A DNA stretch of 64,000 nucleotides from Varroa destructor (taxonomy: Eukaryota > Arthropoda > Arachnida > Mesostigmata > Varroidae). Position numbers and translations under genes: made by a program. The notes under the pieces were generated by a model. It saw nothing but the letters and a program-made list of their open reading frames with translations. It was not told the origin of the DNA and made no database searches. The stretch covers positions 31,859,309 to 31,923,308 of the forward strand of contig NW_019211457.1 of the NCBI RefSeq assembly GCF_002443255.2, in the 5' to 3' direction. Positions 50,081 to 62,836 of the stretch are shown here, one piece after another (positions within the stretch are counted from its first letter, which is position 1; each line of letters opens with the position of its first letter).

Positions 50081-50361
50081 CGGAGACCGGATGATAGTTG
50101 ATAGTGTATGAGCTAATGTCGCTATTGCCCGAATAAGGGATGTTCCATTTGGCAACTACGGACGTGCTTCGTACGTCACTGAAGACGATATCGTCTGGAG
50201 GATCCGGAGCACCCTGTACAATCAGTCGAAGTCCTTCAGCGGCCTTACCGTACGGATTTGTGGCAGTACAGGAAAATGTCGCCGTGTCACTGCGCTCCGC
50301 AGCACGTAACCGAAGGATTGACTTTTTCCCGTAGAACGACTTTTCTTCGGTGATGACGTAC
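50081..50361 (-). CDS. Dscam: Dscam exon: end of Ig9 and start of FN1
   Basis: A 281-base exon with acceptor CCACACAG and consensus donor GTAAGT, entered in phase 2 and left in phase 1. It completes the Ig domain: RYVITEEKSF, then SILRLRAAERSDTATFSC with the second conserved cysteine, then TATNPYGK, the usual A-x-N-x-x-G motif after that cysteine. The RTERSDSALFTC-like stretch is characteristic of Dscam Ig9. It then runs through the linker IVQGAPDPP into the A-C strands of FN1, including the FN3 core tryptophan in VVAKWNIP and the tyrosine of SSYTINYH. Combining Ig9 end and FN1 start in one exon fixes the domain order. The protein is extracellular here. Confidence 0.92.
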
Positions 50362-53020
50362 CTGTGTGGGTAAATGCAATGCAAAAAATTATTTCTTTTA
50401 AAAATCGAGCTTGGCAAAAAAATATCCAAGACGACTCATTTGATTATCGCTAAAACAATGAGAGTATAGGCAATTTATTAGGGCAAAAATAAGAAACTTG
50501 TAACGTATAGTTATTTATTGTTAGAGAAAAAGAGTTTGGACAGGATTTCGTTCTAAGATTATTACATACACATTGTATCTTAATGCAATTATTTCAATAG
50601 CTCAATTGCCTAATTACTCTACATGTCCGTAAAACCAAAAACTCAGTAATTAACTACGTGCTTTGTGTGTAAAATGGGTCGGCAACCAACCTCGCTAATG
50701 ACTAGTGTCTGCTCAAGTGTAAATTAACTCAACGGGCCCCAAGCCACACTCAAAGCGATTGACGCCTGTATGTAGAAAAACATGCGACGACTGCAAACTA
50801 CTTGTAGAAGTCAACAGTCTTTATTAAGAAGGCAAGCAAGATAATTTCAGCAAAATCAGAAATCGTAATAGCCTAAAATGAACTGATAGCTCCACTACGA
50901 CGTCGTAACGTTGTTGAAAGCAACTCTACTCAGTATGCGACCCGTATACGCTTGTATCTCAGAGTTAAACGAAGTTGGGAAAAACAATTAGGCTAACTTT
51001 GTCAGACTCTGACACGGCTACAGATCCTCTTTAGTTCGTCTCCGACAACATCGGACGCTTTTCGCCACTTGCGTGCACCAACGATATGCACATGTATACT
51101 GCGTAAAATAGAATAACCATCTGTTGCGGAGCTCTTTTGCCCTCGTTCTAGCCATTCTAGTCAGCTTGTTCATTACAACAGTCAGAGAGTTGCGATTAAA
51201 AAGCGATTTAGAGAGCAGGAGAAAAGGATTTACGCGTCGTCGCACGCATGACGAGCCCTGCAATGATTCGAAAAGATGCATTGTGCAAAAATCGAACAGA
51301 AAGATTTGCGTATAGCCCTCAGTAGATTGCTTGTATTGATAACTCAGATTAGAACGATAGAGGCGCGAAGGGCTCCTTTACGTCACAGAAACCTTTTTTT
51401 AGTCATCAAAGTCATGAGACAGCACCAAATGGAAGTTAGCAACCACAGTCACTAGGCGGAGGGGTTGTTCTAAAAATGGTAGGTAGCCAAAATACGAGGA
51501 GAGGGCAGTTAAAGCTCTCGTTCCGTAGCATCTTTTGGATGTTCTATGTCCACCGTCAGTCGTGCTCGAAATACGACCTTAGACTTTTGAGAAGAAGTTC
51601 AGGATTGAAGCACAAACAGGTAGCACATAGCAAAGCATGCAACTGCATTGTGGTTTATGCGTACATATACGGGGACGTAACACAATTAAAAGCGGCCATA
51701 ACGTTGTGAGCTCTGTGGGTCAAAAACACTGCTAACGGCATAGGGTCAACGATACTTTGCATAATCACAGTAGAGTGATGAAACTTTAAAAATATTAAGC
51801 CTTTTTAATATAAATAAATCATTTTTATATTTTTCAAATAATATTACTCAACTAAATATACGCTATTTGACATTCTGCGATCTTTGCGCTAATACCATAG
51901 TTTCATTACTATCAATTTTTCCTAATTTATAGAGGGATAAGTTTCTTTTGCATTGAGACTAAAGTAACATTATTGAAAGAGTTCAGATGAGAAGATCCGG
52001 GCTATATGGCGAATGCGTTGCCATCCATGTTCTCTAAGTCTCTGTAAAGAACTATGTGGTTCAGCATTGTCATGGTTCCGTTTAATTATCTTAGTAAGTT
52101 GTTATAATCTCTTTTGCTATTGTCAGTAGAAATCCAAATCAGTTGTTACGCCAGGCGGCAGCAATCTATAATGTACAATTTCTTTCCAGTCTCAGCAAAC
52201 ACAGCGCACCGTCCCTTTTCATTCCAGTCTCCTTCCATTAGCCGCGATCAACGGCCTTATAATCTAGTAAATGATTTTTCGTCAATTTCTGGCCTTTTTT
52301 TCCGAATGGTTTAAAATTGTTTCGTAGTGGATGTTTAGCTCGTTGTCGACGTTATGGGTCGGTCCTATTCAACTCTCGCAATTAGCAAATCAACCCCTTT
52401 TTCATACAGGCCAATTTGTACGAGAAGCATCCTTTACATCGAGGAACGAAAGCGACAAAATCATTCTAGAACCGACAATGTATTTTGATCGTTAACCCAC
52501 GAGACCTGTGCCTTTATCATAACAGAACTGTAACTTAAGTGAACTCTTGCACAAACATAATTCACTTAGAAGGTGCTTTGTTTTAATTTTTAATGAAAAC
52601 GTTCTCGATTTTCGGGTGACACCAACGTTATATATATAGAAGGCATCATAGAACTCAACATGTGTATGTTTTTAAAGTTGAAGTAGTTAGCTAAAAAAAA
52701 AGCGGGCAATACTTTCCTGCCAACAAAATATACGTATCTGATGAGAGGGAGAATTTGCTCATTTCGGGCACAGATAACTCGCTTACACAGACGTGTGACG
52801 GATAATAAAAATTGTAACTGTTTAGGGAAGATAGGGCTTTTATGTTTCTGTTCTTGCTTTTGTTAATTTCTAATCTGTATTTACCGTTACACATCAGTTT
52901 AACTTGAACCGTGCTTAGTTGATACACGACGAAAACCACCAACGACCTATACGAGATCTTTTGGGCGAACCGAAAATGCAAAATCTCGGATTATTTTAGG
53001 TATAGGAGATTGCCACATAC
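50362..53020 (-). other. Dscam intron splitting Ig9 (2.7 kb)
   Basis: Phase-2 intron inside the Ig9-like domain, AT-rich. Short frames on both strands show no similarity, and no alternative version of the second Ig9 half is visible. Confidence 0.6.
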
Positions 53021-53165
53021 CTTTCATCGTGCAGGGGAACAAGAATGCCATCTTTACTCCAGATGATGGAAAGCGGTTCATCACCGGAGACCGTACAAGG
53101 CAGACTCGTTTCTGCGGTGCTTCGTACGTGCATACTCTTTGCTAAGCCGGTAATATGTGGACCAC
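53021..53165 (-). CDS. Dscam: Dscam exon: first half of Ig9-like domain
   Basis: Most upstream exon I can recognise. Acceptor TATAG and donor GTATGT flank 145 bases entered in phase 1 and left in phase 2. It encodes strands A to about D of an Ig domain. The first conserved cysteine is in the segment SLPCTVSG and the core tryptophan in IIWSKDG, followed by a charged turn ending HDER. The pattern matches the ninth Ig domain of Dscam, in which a GEPA..C..KG..P..I.W stretch sits at the same places. The split in the middle of the domain is completed by the exon at 50081-50361. The preceding Ig8 exon is not visible within the next 10.8 kb. Identification as Ig9 rather than another Ig domain rests on the FN1 that follows directly. 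Confidence 0.88.
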
Positions 53166-54576
53166 CTATATAAGTAAGAAACAACACAAAGCAAAAGAGA
53201 CCAAGATGAGTTAACATAATAAGGCGCTTAGCTCTTATAAGCATAAGGATGATAGCAGTCTAATAAATTCTGTATTTGTTTAAAGCTAGCCTAAGCCTAT
53301 CAATATTAACAAATGACAATAATGTCGTTTTCGCTGTGTGTAAAAAAATACGAAAGAATAACGAAAAAAGAATAACCAACAGTCCCTTGGCCGATAGAAG
53401 ACGAAAATACGAGTCAACGCTTAATGAAGCTAAAACACGCTAGAAAAAGCCAATTTGACGGGGTCGTGTTTGTATATTGTACAGTATTCTACAAGAAGCC
53501 ACCCAAATCATAATAGGTAAATGTTTGAAGCATCGTACGCCTCACAATGTCGCCAGCGGTAAAATGAATAAAGAGCTAAAAAAAAAAACATATTTTTATC
53601 TTGCAAAATATAAAAGGTCGTAATTTGAACACGCTTACGTTTGCGAAGAAGTTTGCGGTTAAAACAATACTAGATCTACAGTTAAAAAATACTGCTAGAG
53701 GGCGGGCGTCATTAAAATAGAGACATCCACTTAACACCTAATACTTGGTCTGAGTGAGTTCGACAAGCGATAGTAACCGGTAAGTTGTAAACGCTTAATG
53801 CAACTTTCTCTTAGTTGACCCATTATATGCTACGCAGAGCTTTATTTTATTTTCTTTAAAAAAAAACTTTCGAAATTAGCAAAATATCGCCAAACAAATT
53901 ATCAAACATATTATTCACAATAATAATTCGAGACATACATTTAATATTATATATTAATATACGTAGATTATTTAATATTTCATCTCAGTTTTCTTAATTA
54001 TCCTGTTACAGTTCAGGCTTATGCAGAGACGGGTAACACTTTCAATTAACAGTGAACTAATTATGGAAAGGGAACATTTACCTCTTTATTATCGCTTGCA
54101 TACAATTATAATTACTGCGGTAGGCTTAATTGTTGAAGTGTAAATATAGTAAGTTCATTATATCTTTGATGTGAAGAAGCAGTAAGGAAAAAACGAAGTA
54201 CATAAAAGCCGCCATAAGGTAACACGGAAGTCACCGCAGGCTATTCTGGCACATATAAAGTGAGGTAATTCGGGCTCGTAGATTGTACGGTTGGATGTTT
54301 GCTGAAGCAGAATCGGGTAGCAGTTGTATGTGATTGCCAGTTGTATATGTGCCCATTATGCGGTCTTACTTTTAGGCTATACATTTGCAATCCGAAAAGT
54401 TCAACAGGAACCACTGAGAAGCAAACAAGAATGTAGGAGTGACCTGATAATGCGACTGGAAATACAGCCTGTATGGCACATTTACATCATCGATACATGG
54501 CTGTAAGATATGTGAAAATTCCATCTGGATAAATACTTATACGCGCAACAAAGCTTTGCGACCCAAAGCGAAATTG

Positions 54577-54850
54577 TTAACTCTTAATTCCTAAAAATGA
54601 AATCCCATCAGAACCGTGGATCTGGACGATCTTCAGCGGCGTGAAGTTTAAACCTTCGTAGCACTTTGGCTCAAATGGCGTTCTGATATAGTTTTTCTCG
54701 GTCGTATAAAGGCTTTTTGCACTTCGGGCTTCCACACAACTTTGATAAAACCGAACAACTTGCAAGCGTCGTAGCCGAGGTCGACGGCCAGGTCGTGAAG
54801 GCGGCCAGTGGCATTATTCGATAATGTTTTCATACAAAGACTTTCGTTGA
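54577..54850 (-). pseudogene. Protein-like sequence in shifted frames, possible decayed 3' end
   Basis: After the TGA at 54830 the minus strand stays protein-like but in other registers: first TLSNNATGRLHDLAVDLGYD and ACKLFGFIKVVWKPEVQKAF in one frame, then TTEKNYIRTPFEPKCYEGLN and FTPLKIVQIHGSDGIS in the next, ending at TAA near 54586. Two register changes without obvious splice sites suggest frameshifts from decay or sequencing error. Family unknown, so this is only a tentative call. Confidence 0.25.
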
Positions 54851-54945
54851 ATGTAGCATCTTATAATTTTTGATCGTAGGAGCGTCGATCTCGATGGTAA
54901 CATTGATTTCGCTCGCTAGCTTTTTCAGCCAGTCGGCGTAAAGTG
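54830..54945 (-). CDS. Unassigned protein-like exon (downstream member of a pair)
   Basis: Begins at acceptor TTATACTAG in phase 1, which matches the donor phase at 55467 across a 521-base intron. It encodes LYADWLKKLASEINVTIEID and APTIKNYKMLHSTK, then a TGA at 54830-54832. An amphipathic helix (DWLKKLASEI) is evident. The frame can also continue in another register after the TGA. No family is recognised; Argonaute linker-like spacing was considered and is not supported. Confidence 0.3.
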
Positions 54946-55466
54946 CTAGTATAAGTGAAATAGTAAGATGACCCTCTAAAGCGTCCTGTGACACACTTAA
55001 ATTAAAATAATTAAAGCTATTTCCTGAAAGAGAACGGTGACTTTATAATCCAATTTTTATGAAAAGCCGCTTATAAACAATGTTTCGTATCTTCCTTGGC
55101 TTCAAATACATTCCTCAGCACTTCAACTCATTTCATTTGTGCTTCAATGACTGATTCATGTAGAAATGAATTGAGCCACTAAGCATCAGTGATAACACAT
55201 AGGAGCGTTATGATCATTACTATAGTAACAATGCAGATTATGTATGCTCGCTCGTACGCTGTACACAAGAAACTATTTTATTTTTTGCCAGAGTCCCTTA
55301 AAGCATAAAAAGACACTTGTCTGAACTTCATGACTATGAGACTTTCGCCAGAATTCCAGTTAGTCTTCTCGCCTTTGTCAACCTCGGCCAGAAATAGATC
55401 GACGATATTCAGTACTTTTAATTTCATTTCGAAGCAAGAATGTCGAAATAAGGTCCTGAAAGATAC

Positions 55467-55680
55467 CTCTCGACTTTGTTTCTAGCCGGTTGCTGTCAGC
55501 TTCCCTTGTTAGGCAGAAATCAGTGCTCTTTGGCCAGTGGCCTTTGATAAAATCGCCTGGTTCCGTAGCTGGCCGAGCTGTGAAGCGCTTTTCAAGCGTT
55601 TCATAATGAGCGTCGGCCGTAACGGTTTTGTGGTCAATAGTTCCAATGTTTCTGTCAAGAACCAACGATATATTTATCAT
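55467..55680 (-). CDS. Unassigned protein-like exon (upstream member of a pair)
   Basis: Minus-strand open segment ending at a good donor, AGAG followed by GTATCT, in phase 1. The translation includes DRNIGTIDHKTVTADAHYET, LEKRFTARPATEPGD, FIKGHWPKSTDFCLTRE and SNRLETKSR. The mixed composition and lack of low complexity look like real protein. The upstream border is unclear. An AG at 55731 would be a natural acceptor, but the frame then contains a TAA at its start, and a different frame is open there (FIPPNNYDKYI), suggesting a frame break. I recognise no family. Confidence 0.3.
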
Positions 55681-57149
55681 AGTTGTTGGGTGGAATAAAC
55701 ATTGATGTTCGCTGTCGTTTGTCCGTTAACCTAAAAGTAGTCCAATGCGCAACCGCGTGTTTATAGTGCCCAATAACGATATAAACAACAAATTTATCTT
55801 TTTTTGGGAGCCGATTTCTGAGTTAAGGCTTCGAGCGCGAATCGAACCCCATATAGACGTACTTCATAGTCTCACCTAAAAGTAGTGTTTTTTCAAACTT
55901 CCAAAAAATACTAATATTCACCTAGTACCAGTAAAAACTATTATTTAGAAATGTATCGTATTATGAAAGGTGCACAATAACGCAGATACAGTAACTTATC
56001 CTAATAACAATTCCCATTGCCGATATCCTAATGCATTTTATATTGAAGCAATTCCTGGATGCACTACTTTTTGAAAACACGAAGTTCCTCGAAATGTCCG
56101 CCAAGTTCGTTTTTTTATAATTGTTTGATGTGATTTCGACCAGAAAAGAGCAAAGGACAGCTCACCAGTAGAAGTAGATTATGACGTTAGCGTTTCTACT
56201 TATCGAAGTGCGTACGCTGAGGTTTTCAAAAGGTTAAATTGACAATATTCTAGTACATGGTAGCTTTAGTATAGGGTAATGACCCATTGGCTTTCCTAGC
56301 TTACAGTTAAAATGTACATCGATGCAAAGCTATTATGCCTTGAATAGGACGGAAACTCACCTTAAGTCCTAAAATTACATCGCAAATATATTTTTGTGCC
56401 TTCTAAGTTTAATAACACTTTCCTGGTGGATTCGTTGTGAACGAATGCTACTTGACAATGACCACCTGCGTCTTTAGAAAATGTCGATAATAACGAAATA
56501 ACTAGGGGAGCGTTTTTTTTTTTTGAAGTAGATTTTAGTTGTTACTTTTATATCAGACTAGGTCCTATTAACTCGAATCGTTGGGCCACACCTGAATGCA
56601 AATGCCTCCGATAAATAACAAGTGGTGGAATAATAACAACTTTAATAACAGAGTAGAATCAACGTATCGATGGCACCTTGATCTAATAATCATCCCATAA
56701 ATTGAGATTGGTTAACTTCGACGATAGCATACATGTGGCGTTATTATTTAATGGTAATCTAATAACGTCAAATATTCGCGTGACAGATTGAAGTTTGTTT
56801 TGCGGACAACTTCATAGTCGCAGTAGTGCGTTGGAGAGAATTTAGCCGTGGATCAAAGCTCCAACTCTCTTGAAGCTAGATTTATTCAGCTCATATTAGC
56901 ATCAGTCAGTCAAAATATGATATATTTATGACCCTTCAAACCAATATTTAGAGTTGAAAAGTCAACGCCATATTACGGCTAACCCCTCATGCCAGTCAGG
57001 GGACCTTTAGTATCCCATTCAATACGTCCAATAACAATCCTTTAACTGTATAGCACAACCTCATTTCAAGTACCCGATACGCCTCTATTCTAAATAAGCC
57101 CTTTAACACTGTTGCTCTTGGTATCAGTAAGAACAGAAATGTAGAAGCA

Positions 57150-57497
57150 CTACAACAGCATGCCTATCTGGATCGGTGCACATTTGAAACTGGGAAGAGT
57201 CTCCAAAAAGGTCTCATCTGCTTCGCTACGCTCTTGGTATGATGGAGCGTTAATGCCGCTCCGTGGCTTATATGGCCTCGTTGTTTTCAACAGCTTCAAG
57301 CACAGACAGCTGTAACTCTCAACAATTACTTCGACTGTTGGCTTACTATGCATGTGTATTTGAACTCGCGCATTTCGGCCTATAGAAGGAAATCGTTCTC
57401 CACTTTGATGCTCAAAATTGGCCCATACACCTGAACGAAAGAAGAAAGGCTGGAAAAGTCGAGGAAGTAGTTGCGAAATGAAATTCTCAATTCGGAT
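57150..57497 (-). other. Unassigned 116-codon minus-strand open frame
   Basis: Open from just after a TGA to TAG at 57150-57152. It includes IGRNARVQIHMHSKPTVEVI, INAPSYQERSEADETFLETL and PSFKCAPIQIG. An overlapping frame (57380-57601, with CVYPYYPYKRLVHRSK) is also open. Either could belong with the segments at 54.6-55.7 kb on the same strand, but I could not find a consistent splice chain. No family recognised. Confidence 0.2.
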
Positions 57498-60400
57498 CGC
57501 TCAAGCCCCATCTTGCTGCGGTGAACTAAACGTTTATAAGGGTAATATGGATATACGCAATAATTCTTCATTGCACTCTCCATGAGTCCGTCAAATCTCA
57601 CAGTGGAAAGACGACACTTAATGGGAATTTGACAGATACGATGACTATACGCCGAGTCGTGTCGAATTTTGCTGCGCTTTATCTATTCACCTGTCTATCT
57701 AGTAGGTATTGGGATCGATCGGAAAGCTCTTGCGAAGAACATGTTCGCTCCCTATGCTCCCTACAACAGAGCTATAAACAACGGTGCACCGTAAACGTTT
57801 TTACCTTTTGCGAACGCCGGCCTAACACCGATAACAATGTGGGTGCGCGAGAGTTTGGGTCTCCGATGCATGTGATAATCTTTCATCAGTCGCAGTGGCA
57901 GCACTTGTAGTGGTCTAAGCCAACAAAAAATTTAAACCAATAACGCACCTACTTAGCCCCGCGCTTACCCGAAATACATAAATACGCGCCTTGCTCTCTT
58001 TTTAGGAATATGCACATATATACATAAATGGGAACTCGAATTAGTGGTGTCCCAAGTGGGTCGGCTTAAGCTCTACCTATCATGTGTACGAGTTTTCACT
58101 CACCCAATATCCTTCTCGGCTCTTCGTCTCGCATAGCTCGCGTTATATTCGCTGCCTAAATGTTAAGCGTTGTCAATGCCTTTATCGAGAGGTTGGATGA
58201 AGAAGGTCTGAGACCTCTCGTTAGTACAGCTTAACCCCCACCCAGGTCGTCTTGCTTGCCGGCTTCGGTAGCAGACGCTATAAGCATACTTATAGAGGTG
58301 GCGATGTTTTCTCTGTTTTTCCCAAAGGTGCTCGATTCTGCGATCGTTAAAGGCAATGTCGGAGTGCCTCGCTATTCTGTCTCCTCTGCGAGCTTTTGCT
58401 GCTATCCGCGCTAACTCTTCGGAGGTTGCGTGGCAGGCCACATAGGCCCACATGCCCTGAACCACAGCTCATGCCGGCTTGGGTATCAGGTGTCTTAAGT
58501 AATGGCCTGAATCACGAAGTAGCCCGCTTAATTCCTTAACTTCTGCTGATGAGCAGCTGTTGCTATACTAATGAGAAATCAAATAGCAAAGAAGGAAGGC
58601 ATCTATAAGCCTATCGTCTGGCCCACTACCCTGGCCCCTTCCTCGCTATATAGCACCGTTGTTCTCGTCTGAAATCCGGCCACCTCTTCACGTAATACGC
58701 CCACTATCACGTCATAATCTGCTTTGTCTGCATCATATATACGCTACTATCATAATATTTTCAATCGATGCGGGTAGTGCTGTTGCTCTAAGGGCGCTGA
58801 CGATGGTCACGATTCTACTAATACGATGAGTTAAACACTATGCGACCAAGTACTAATAACGTGTAATTTGCAATAATTGGACCTATTTTGTAAGTAGTTC
58901 TATAACATTCAGAACATACAGTGAACATCATAGGACTCCATAGGACGCAAGATTTATACGTCGAACCAATCATCGACGCAGCGCCACTGTCGAATGTAGG
59001 CCTAAGTGAAAAAAGTTACTGAACCTACACGGCATCGTAGGACTTGTGAGCGTTATAAAGTGACGTTTGTATAGACGAAACATAACGACATTCGGTCAAA
59101 AAATTGTTTAATATTATCAAGGCAAGAATAAGGGTTAAAAAATGTTTGTATTACAATTCATAGTAACAGAACGATACATGTACGATTTCCTCCCATGGAA
59201 GCTATCGCATGTAATCGGAAATTAAATGCTACATACGGTTCTCATTTTGCAATTGCAATTCAAAAGGACGAATATATTCACTGTGTCAATAGTATGTCGG
59301 GTAATTTTAGTTTTTTATACTTCGGTAAATTGTATGCTTTATGTACGAGCCACTTGAAGTTAATGCCATTTAAACTTTCATAGTTACATGGGTTAATGTG
59401 TGCATCTAATTCAAGATATTATTATAGGCGATAGGTAAACAACAAATCAAATGACACACAACACTGACCTAGGATCTCCGCTAATATCTGCTGTTACCTT
59501 GAGATTTCCTTGAGCAACGGCATTTCATTACGAACTTCGGCTTGTGTAAATATTTCGAAAACTTCACCCCGATACAGGCCGTCCATGTTAGACTGTCTTG
59601 TACGAGCGTAAAGAAAATAAAGTCGACTACGCTTGTTTCGTTAATGCCATCTTAGCTTTAGAAAGGCTCATGGCATCCTTTTTATTTTTATTGAGGGTAA
59701 GAGGACCACCACTACGTGCCAACGTCAAATTTAGCAAAAAGTCTTGCTATTCATGCAGACCGTTTATTAGTTAATCAGATCCTCATAGTCATGCTGTTTA
59801 CTAAGCACTTAGATAACCGTGTGCAGCCTCTACATGTGGGTTTAATGGCTATTTTATTCTAATCTATATAAAGGTCCATATTTAAGGTTCGTAGTATTGT
59901 ATTCTATTATTGTTCTTCCATTAGCTTGGATTCATTAGTTTAGGCATTGTCTTATAGCATGATTTCGTTAAATAATGGCCCAAACCGCACCATACCTCCA
60001 ATATCTATCTGTTAATTGACTGTGCCACTCATACTCTGATCACAATCATTTTCGGTGCTATTTTTTAGTACAGTTGTTGGCAATGACATAACGCTTATTT
60101 CAAGCTTAACTTCTCTAGATCTTAGCGATCCATACTTACTATTTCTTACGGTCGTGATCAGCATCTCTTGCTCCTTCAGCGTCTCGTCAATGGATCAGAA
60201 GTCAATGTGTCTTTAAACTGTTTTAACGCTTTTTTTTGGGTATATCTTGGACAACAGAGGTTGGGTGCTGCTCGTTGTCGTCATCAAGTGTCTATCGTCA
60301 CGATGATTCGTACACGCACAGCTGCACGTGGACTTTACACCCACCGATTATGTCATCGATCGCCAGAAGGAAAAAAGCGCATTTGCTATTCTCAACGCGT

Positions 60401-62816
60401 GCTAAGCTGTGTTGTATCGACACGGACTCGGTTTCACGATGACAGCGCCCTATTCTCTAATACTTATACATTATTATTTAGAGAATGGGGACTAGCGGCG
60501 GTCGTTGCGGCGGCATCGTAATTGAATAACGATGACTAGGCTTCTTAGCCAGAGTCAGCAAAAGACGGGCACTATACGAGGCAGGCATCGCATGTCTCTT
60601 CCAGCGTCTGAGCTGGCTGCAGTCTTAAATACCAATTAGGCGCCTGGCCTATAAGACCCTGTTTGTCATCATAGCACCGTGTCGACCTCGCCCTGAGCCC
60701 CAGAGCCGGTTATTTAACATCTGGATGCCTGCCGTATTTCGTTCGTGTTGCTAGTCTAGTTGGTCTATTTATATAAATTGAGCCGGTTGGGTTGGGGATG
60801 CTGTGTGAATAAACAAATAGGCTCTACTTCTTTGATTGAACCTATTTATTTCTTCATACAACACCCACCAAAAATATGGTTGATATTAGTAACGGCTATT
60901 AGAATCTGTCTGTAATGTCACGCTTGAAACTAGCGTCGTTCAAGAGCCAGCCAAGTGTTGCGTACGTTAGTCCATGACTTATTCCAGTTTATCGTCAATA
61001 CTTGCTTGAGACGCTTGTCGGTGTCCAGTAAAAAGAAACGATATCGTTCACATGAGCGTAAGACACTGATGAAGCTTATAAGGCAAACCAATAAGGGAAT
61101 TTCAGCACATGTAGGATCAATTAGCCCGCGCAAGAGCTGCAGTTTTTTGAGGGACCATTTCACCATTGCCGACTACTGTTGCAGTAGCCACCACTGCCAT
61201 CACCACTATCAAAACAGCTTTATTACACGACTCCGCTACTCCACCATATGAAGCAAAATGGCCGGGGCGGACCGATGAGACGTCTATCCTGAGTAGCGCT
61301 GCGCGGACTAGCTAACGTACGGAATAAAGATGTGTAAGAGCGAGTGCAAGCACCCTCTGCGTGAAACGAGTTAACCTTATTGCCTTTGGTTCACCAATTC
61401 CCAGGTCGTTCCTGGGCATCATCTCCTTCGCAATGTCGAGGGATCTTAGACCGAACGTGACTCCCCGATGTGTAACGTGTCGTGGAACAAGCCAACGAAC
61501 ATTGGGCGAGTCACCCTTGACAGAAAAGCTACTTTTAGGCGTAGTGGTTCAGCATGCTTTGAAACAGCTCTCTTTCCCAGTCCTCTTCCTATTAGAACTT
61601 TACGTGGCTGTATGTCGTACGATGCCAAGTTGTATGGCCCAAACGAATAGGATGAACGACGATAGCTGGACGAGGAGGCGGATATCCTAAAATGACGCTA
61701 GCTTAGTATCAGATTATCTCTCTCATGAGGCCGGAGGAGCTGCGAAAGATCCAAAAGCTTCACGTGAGCCCCCGCAACGGGATGCACCGTTGGGGTTTTC
61801 ATTATCCGAGAGACCTCCACAAATACTCAAGTTTTGCTGCTGCCGCTGTTCTCCCTTCCAAATAATCCGACCCGTAGCTTCGAAGCTGCCTCATACGCCT
61901 CTCGTACCCAACCCGGTTGCCACAGCCATCAAGCCCACATGAACCATCAACAAGGGATGTGATCATCGCTAAAGAAGCATCATTGAGGGAAGCGTCAAGG
62001 AACTTACGGGGTCTTGAGGATTCGACAGCACGTCGTCGACGGACGAAAGACGCATCATCTCCTGCGAAGGGAAACGAGGCAGACGAAAAGCGAACCTTGC
62101 TCGGGTGACGCCAGCAGTACCGGAGTCGCCAGTGGTTCAAATCCTGCTAAGTTGTCAATGGCTGAAACGGCGACCAGACAGGATACGATTTGCCTCTTGG
62201 TTGCAGGTTCGTCTCTTCATTCCCATATAACAAACATTACCCAGATCTTTCTTCGTACCAGCTATCGCGATTGCCCTGTTGCAAAAAGTAGAGTAATATC
62301 ATTTTCTCCCTGGCCTCACCGTGCGGCTCGTTGCCGCCTCATGCCTCACGACAAGCCACTGGATAGGAACGATGGTAATCGGCTGGCCACGGAACGTTCG
62401 ACGTGGTCAATAGTCCCACATTCATCGTAGATAGCAGGCCAACCCGCGAAATATTTGTACCTAACATACAGCAATGCAGAGTTGGACTTTTCCAGAGCAG
62501 CGTCTGCAAGCAACTGCGCAATACGACTTTAAAGTAGAACAGATACATTATCTGGACTGAAGAACGACAACTCGAAAGCCGAGAAAATTATTGAAGAATT
62601 AGCGCGCATATAGCGTAGAAGTGTCAAGATGCCATTCGACAGAGTCGCTGCTTGTCTGTTTATCCATTTGTTAGCCTCATTTCCATTGCAACTTCAGCGA
62701 CTACAAAATACGGATTTGTTATCATTACGCGGTTCCATCCTACGCGTAGGGTAACCTGTTTTTCTAATTTAGTGAAATGTTGTTGACACCACATTTTTTG
62801 AATCGGGAGACGATTT

Positions 62817-62836
62817 TATAATAATAATAATAATAA
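62817..62836. repeat. Short (TAA)n repeat
   Basis: About six TAA units on the plus strand, in AT-rich DNA upstream of the recognised Dscam exons. Confidence 0.85.

Larger units (their letters stand above)
2941..53165 (-). other. Dscam: Dscam-family receptor gene, 3' portion (gene span)
   Basis: Span of the recognised part of the gene, transcribed towards lower coordinates. Exons, highest first: 53021-53165, 50081-50361, 46526-46687, 46261-46331, 38950-39202, 36318-36599, 27560-27735, 17975-18127, 16056-16194, 10137-10357, 9773-9917, 2941-3158. Every junction keeps the reading phase (1/2/1/1/0/1/1/0/0/1/0/1 at the exon starts), and all donors are GT and all acceptors AG. The joined frame encodes about 748 codons including the stop: roughly 508 extracellular residues, a 46-codon membrane exon and a tail of about 190 residues. 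Domain order Ig9, FN1, FN2, FN5, FN6 is assigned by similarity to insect and vertebrate Dscam from family knowledge, not by a search. Dscam proteins are homophilic cell-surface receptors in neural wiring and, in arthropods, in diversified recognition. The 5' end of the gene is absent. Confidence 0.9.

Noticed and set aside
55835..55851. tRNA-like CGAATCGAACCCC sequence
   Set aside because: Matches the invariant T-loop letters only; stems do not pair.
54577..57601. Argonaute-like identity for the unassigned minus-strand segments
   Set aside because: Some spacing (helix with DWLKKLASEI before IDAP; a G-x-W segment) resembles an Argonaute linker, but no PAZ, MID or PIWI signature or catalytic residues could be found, and segment order does not fit.
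58163..58465. 100-codon minus-strand frame rich in Arg and His
   Set aside because: No similarity to transposase, reverse transcriptase or Ig domains, and no splice signals in a useful phase.
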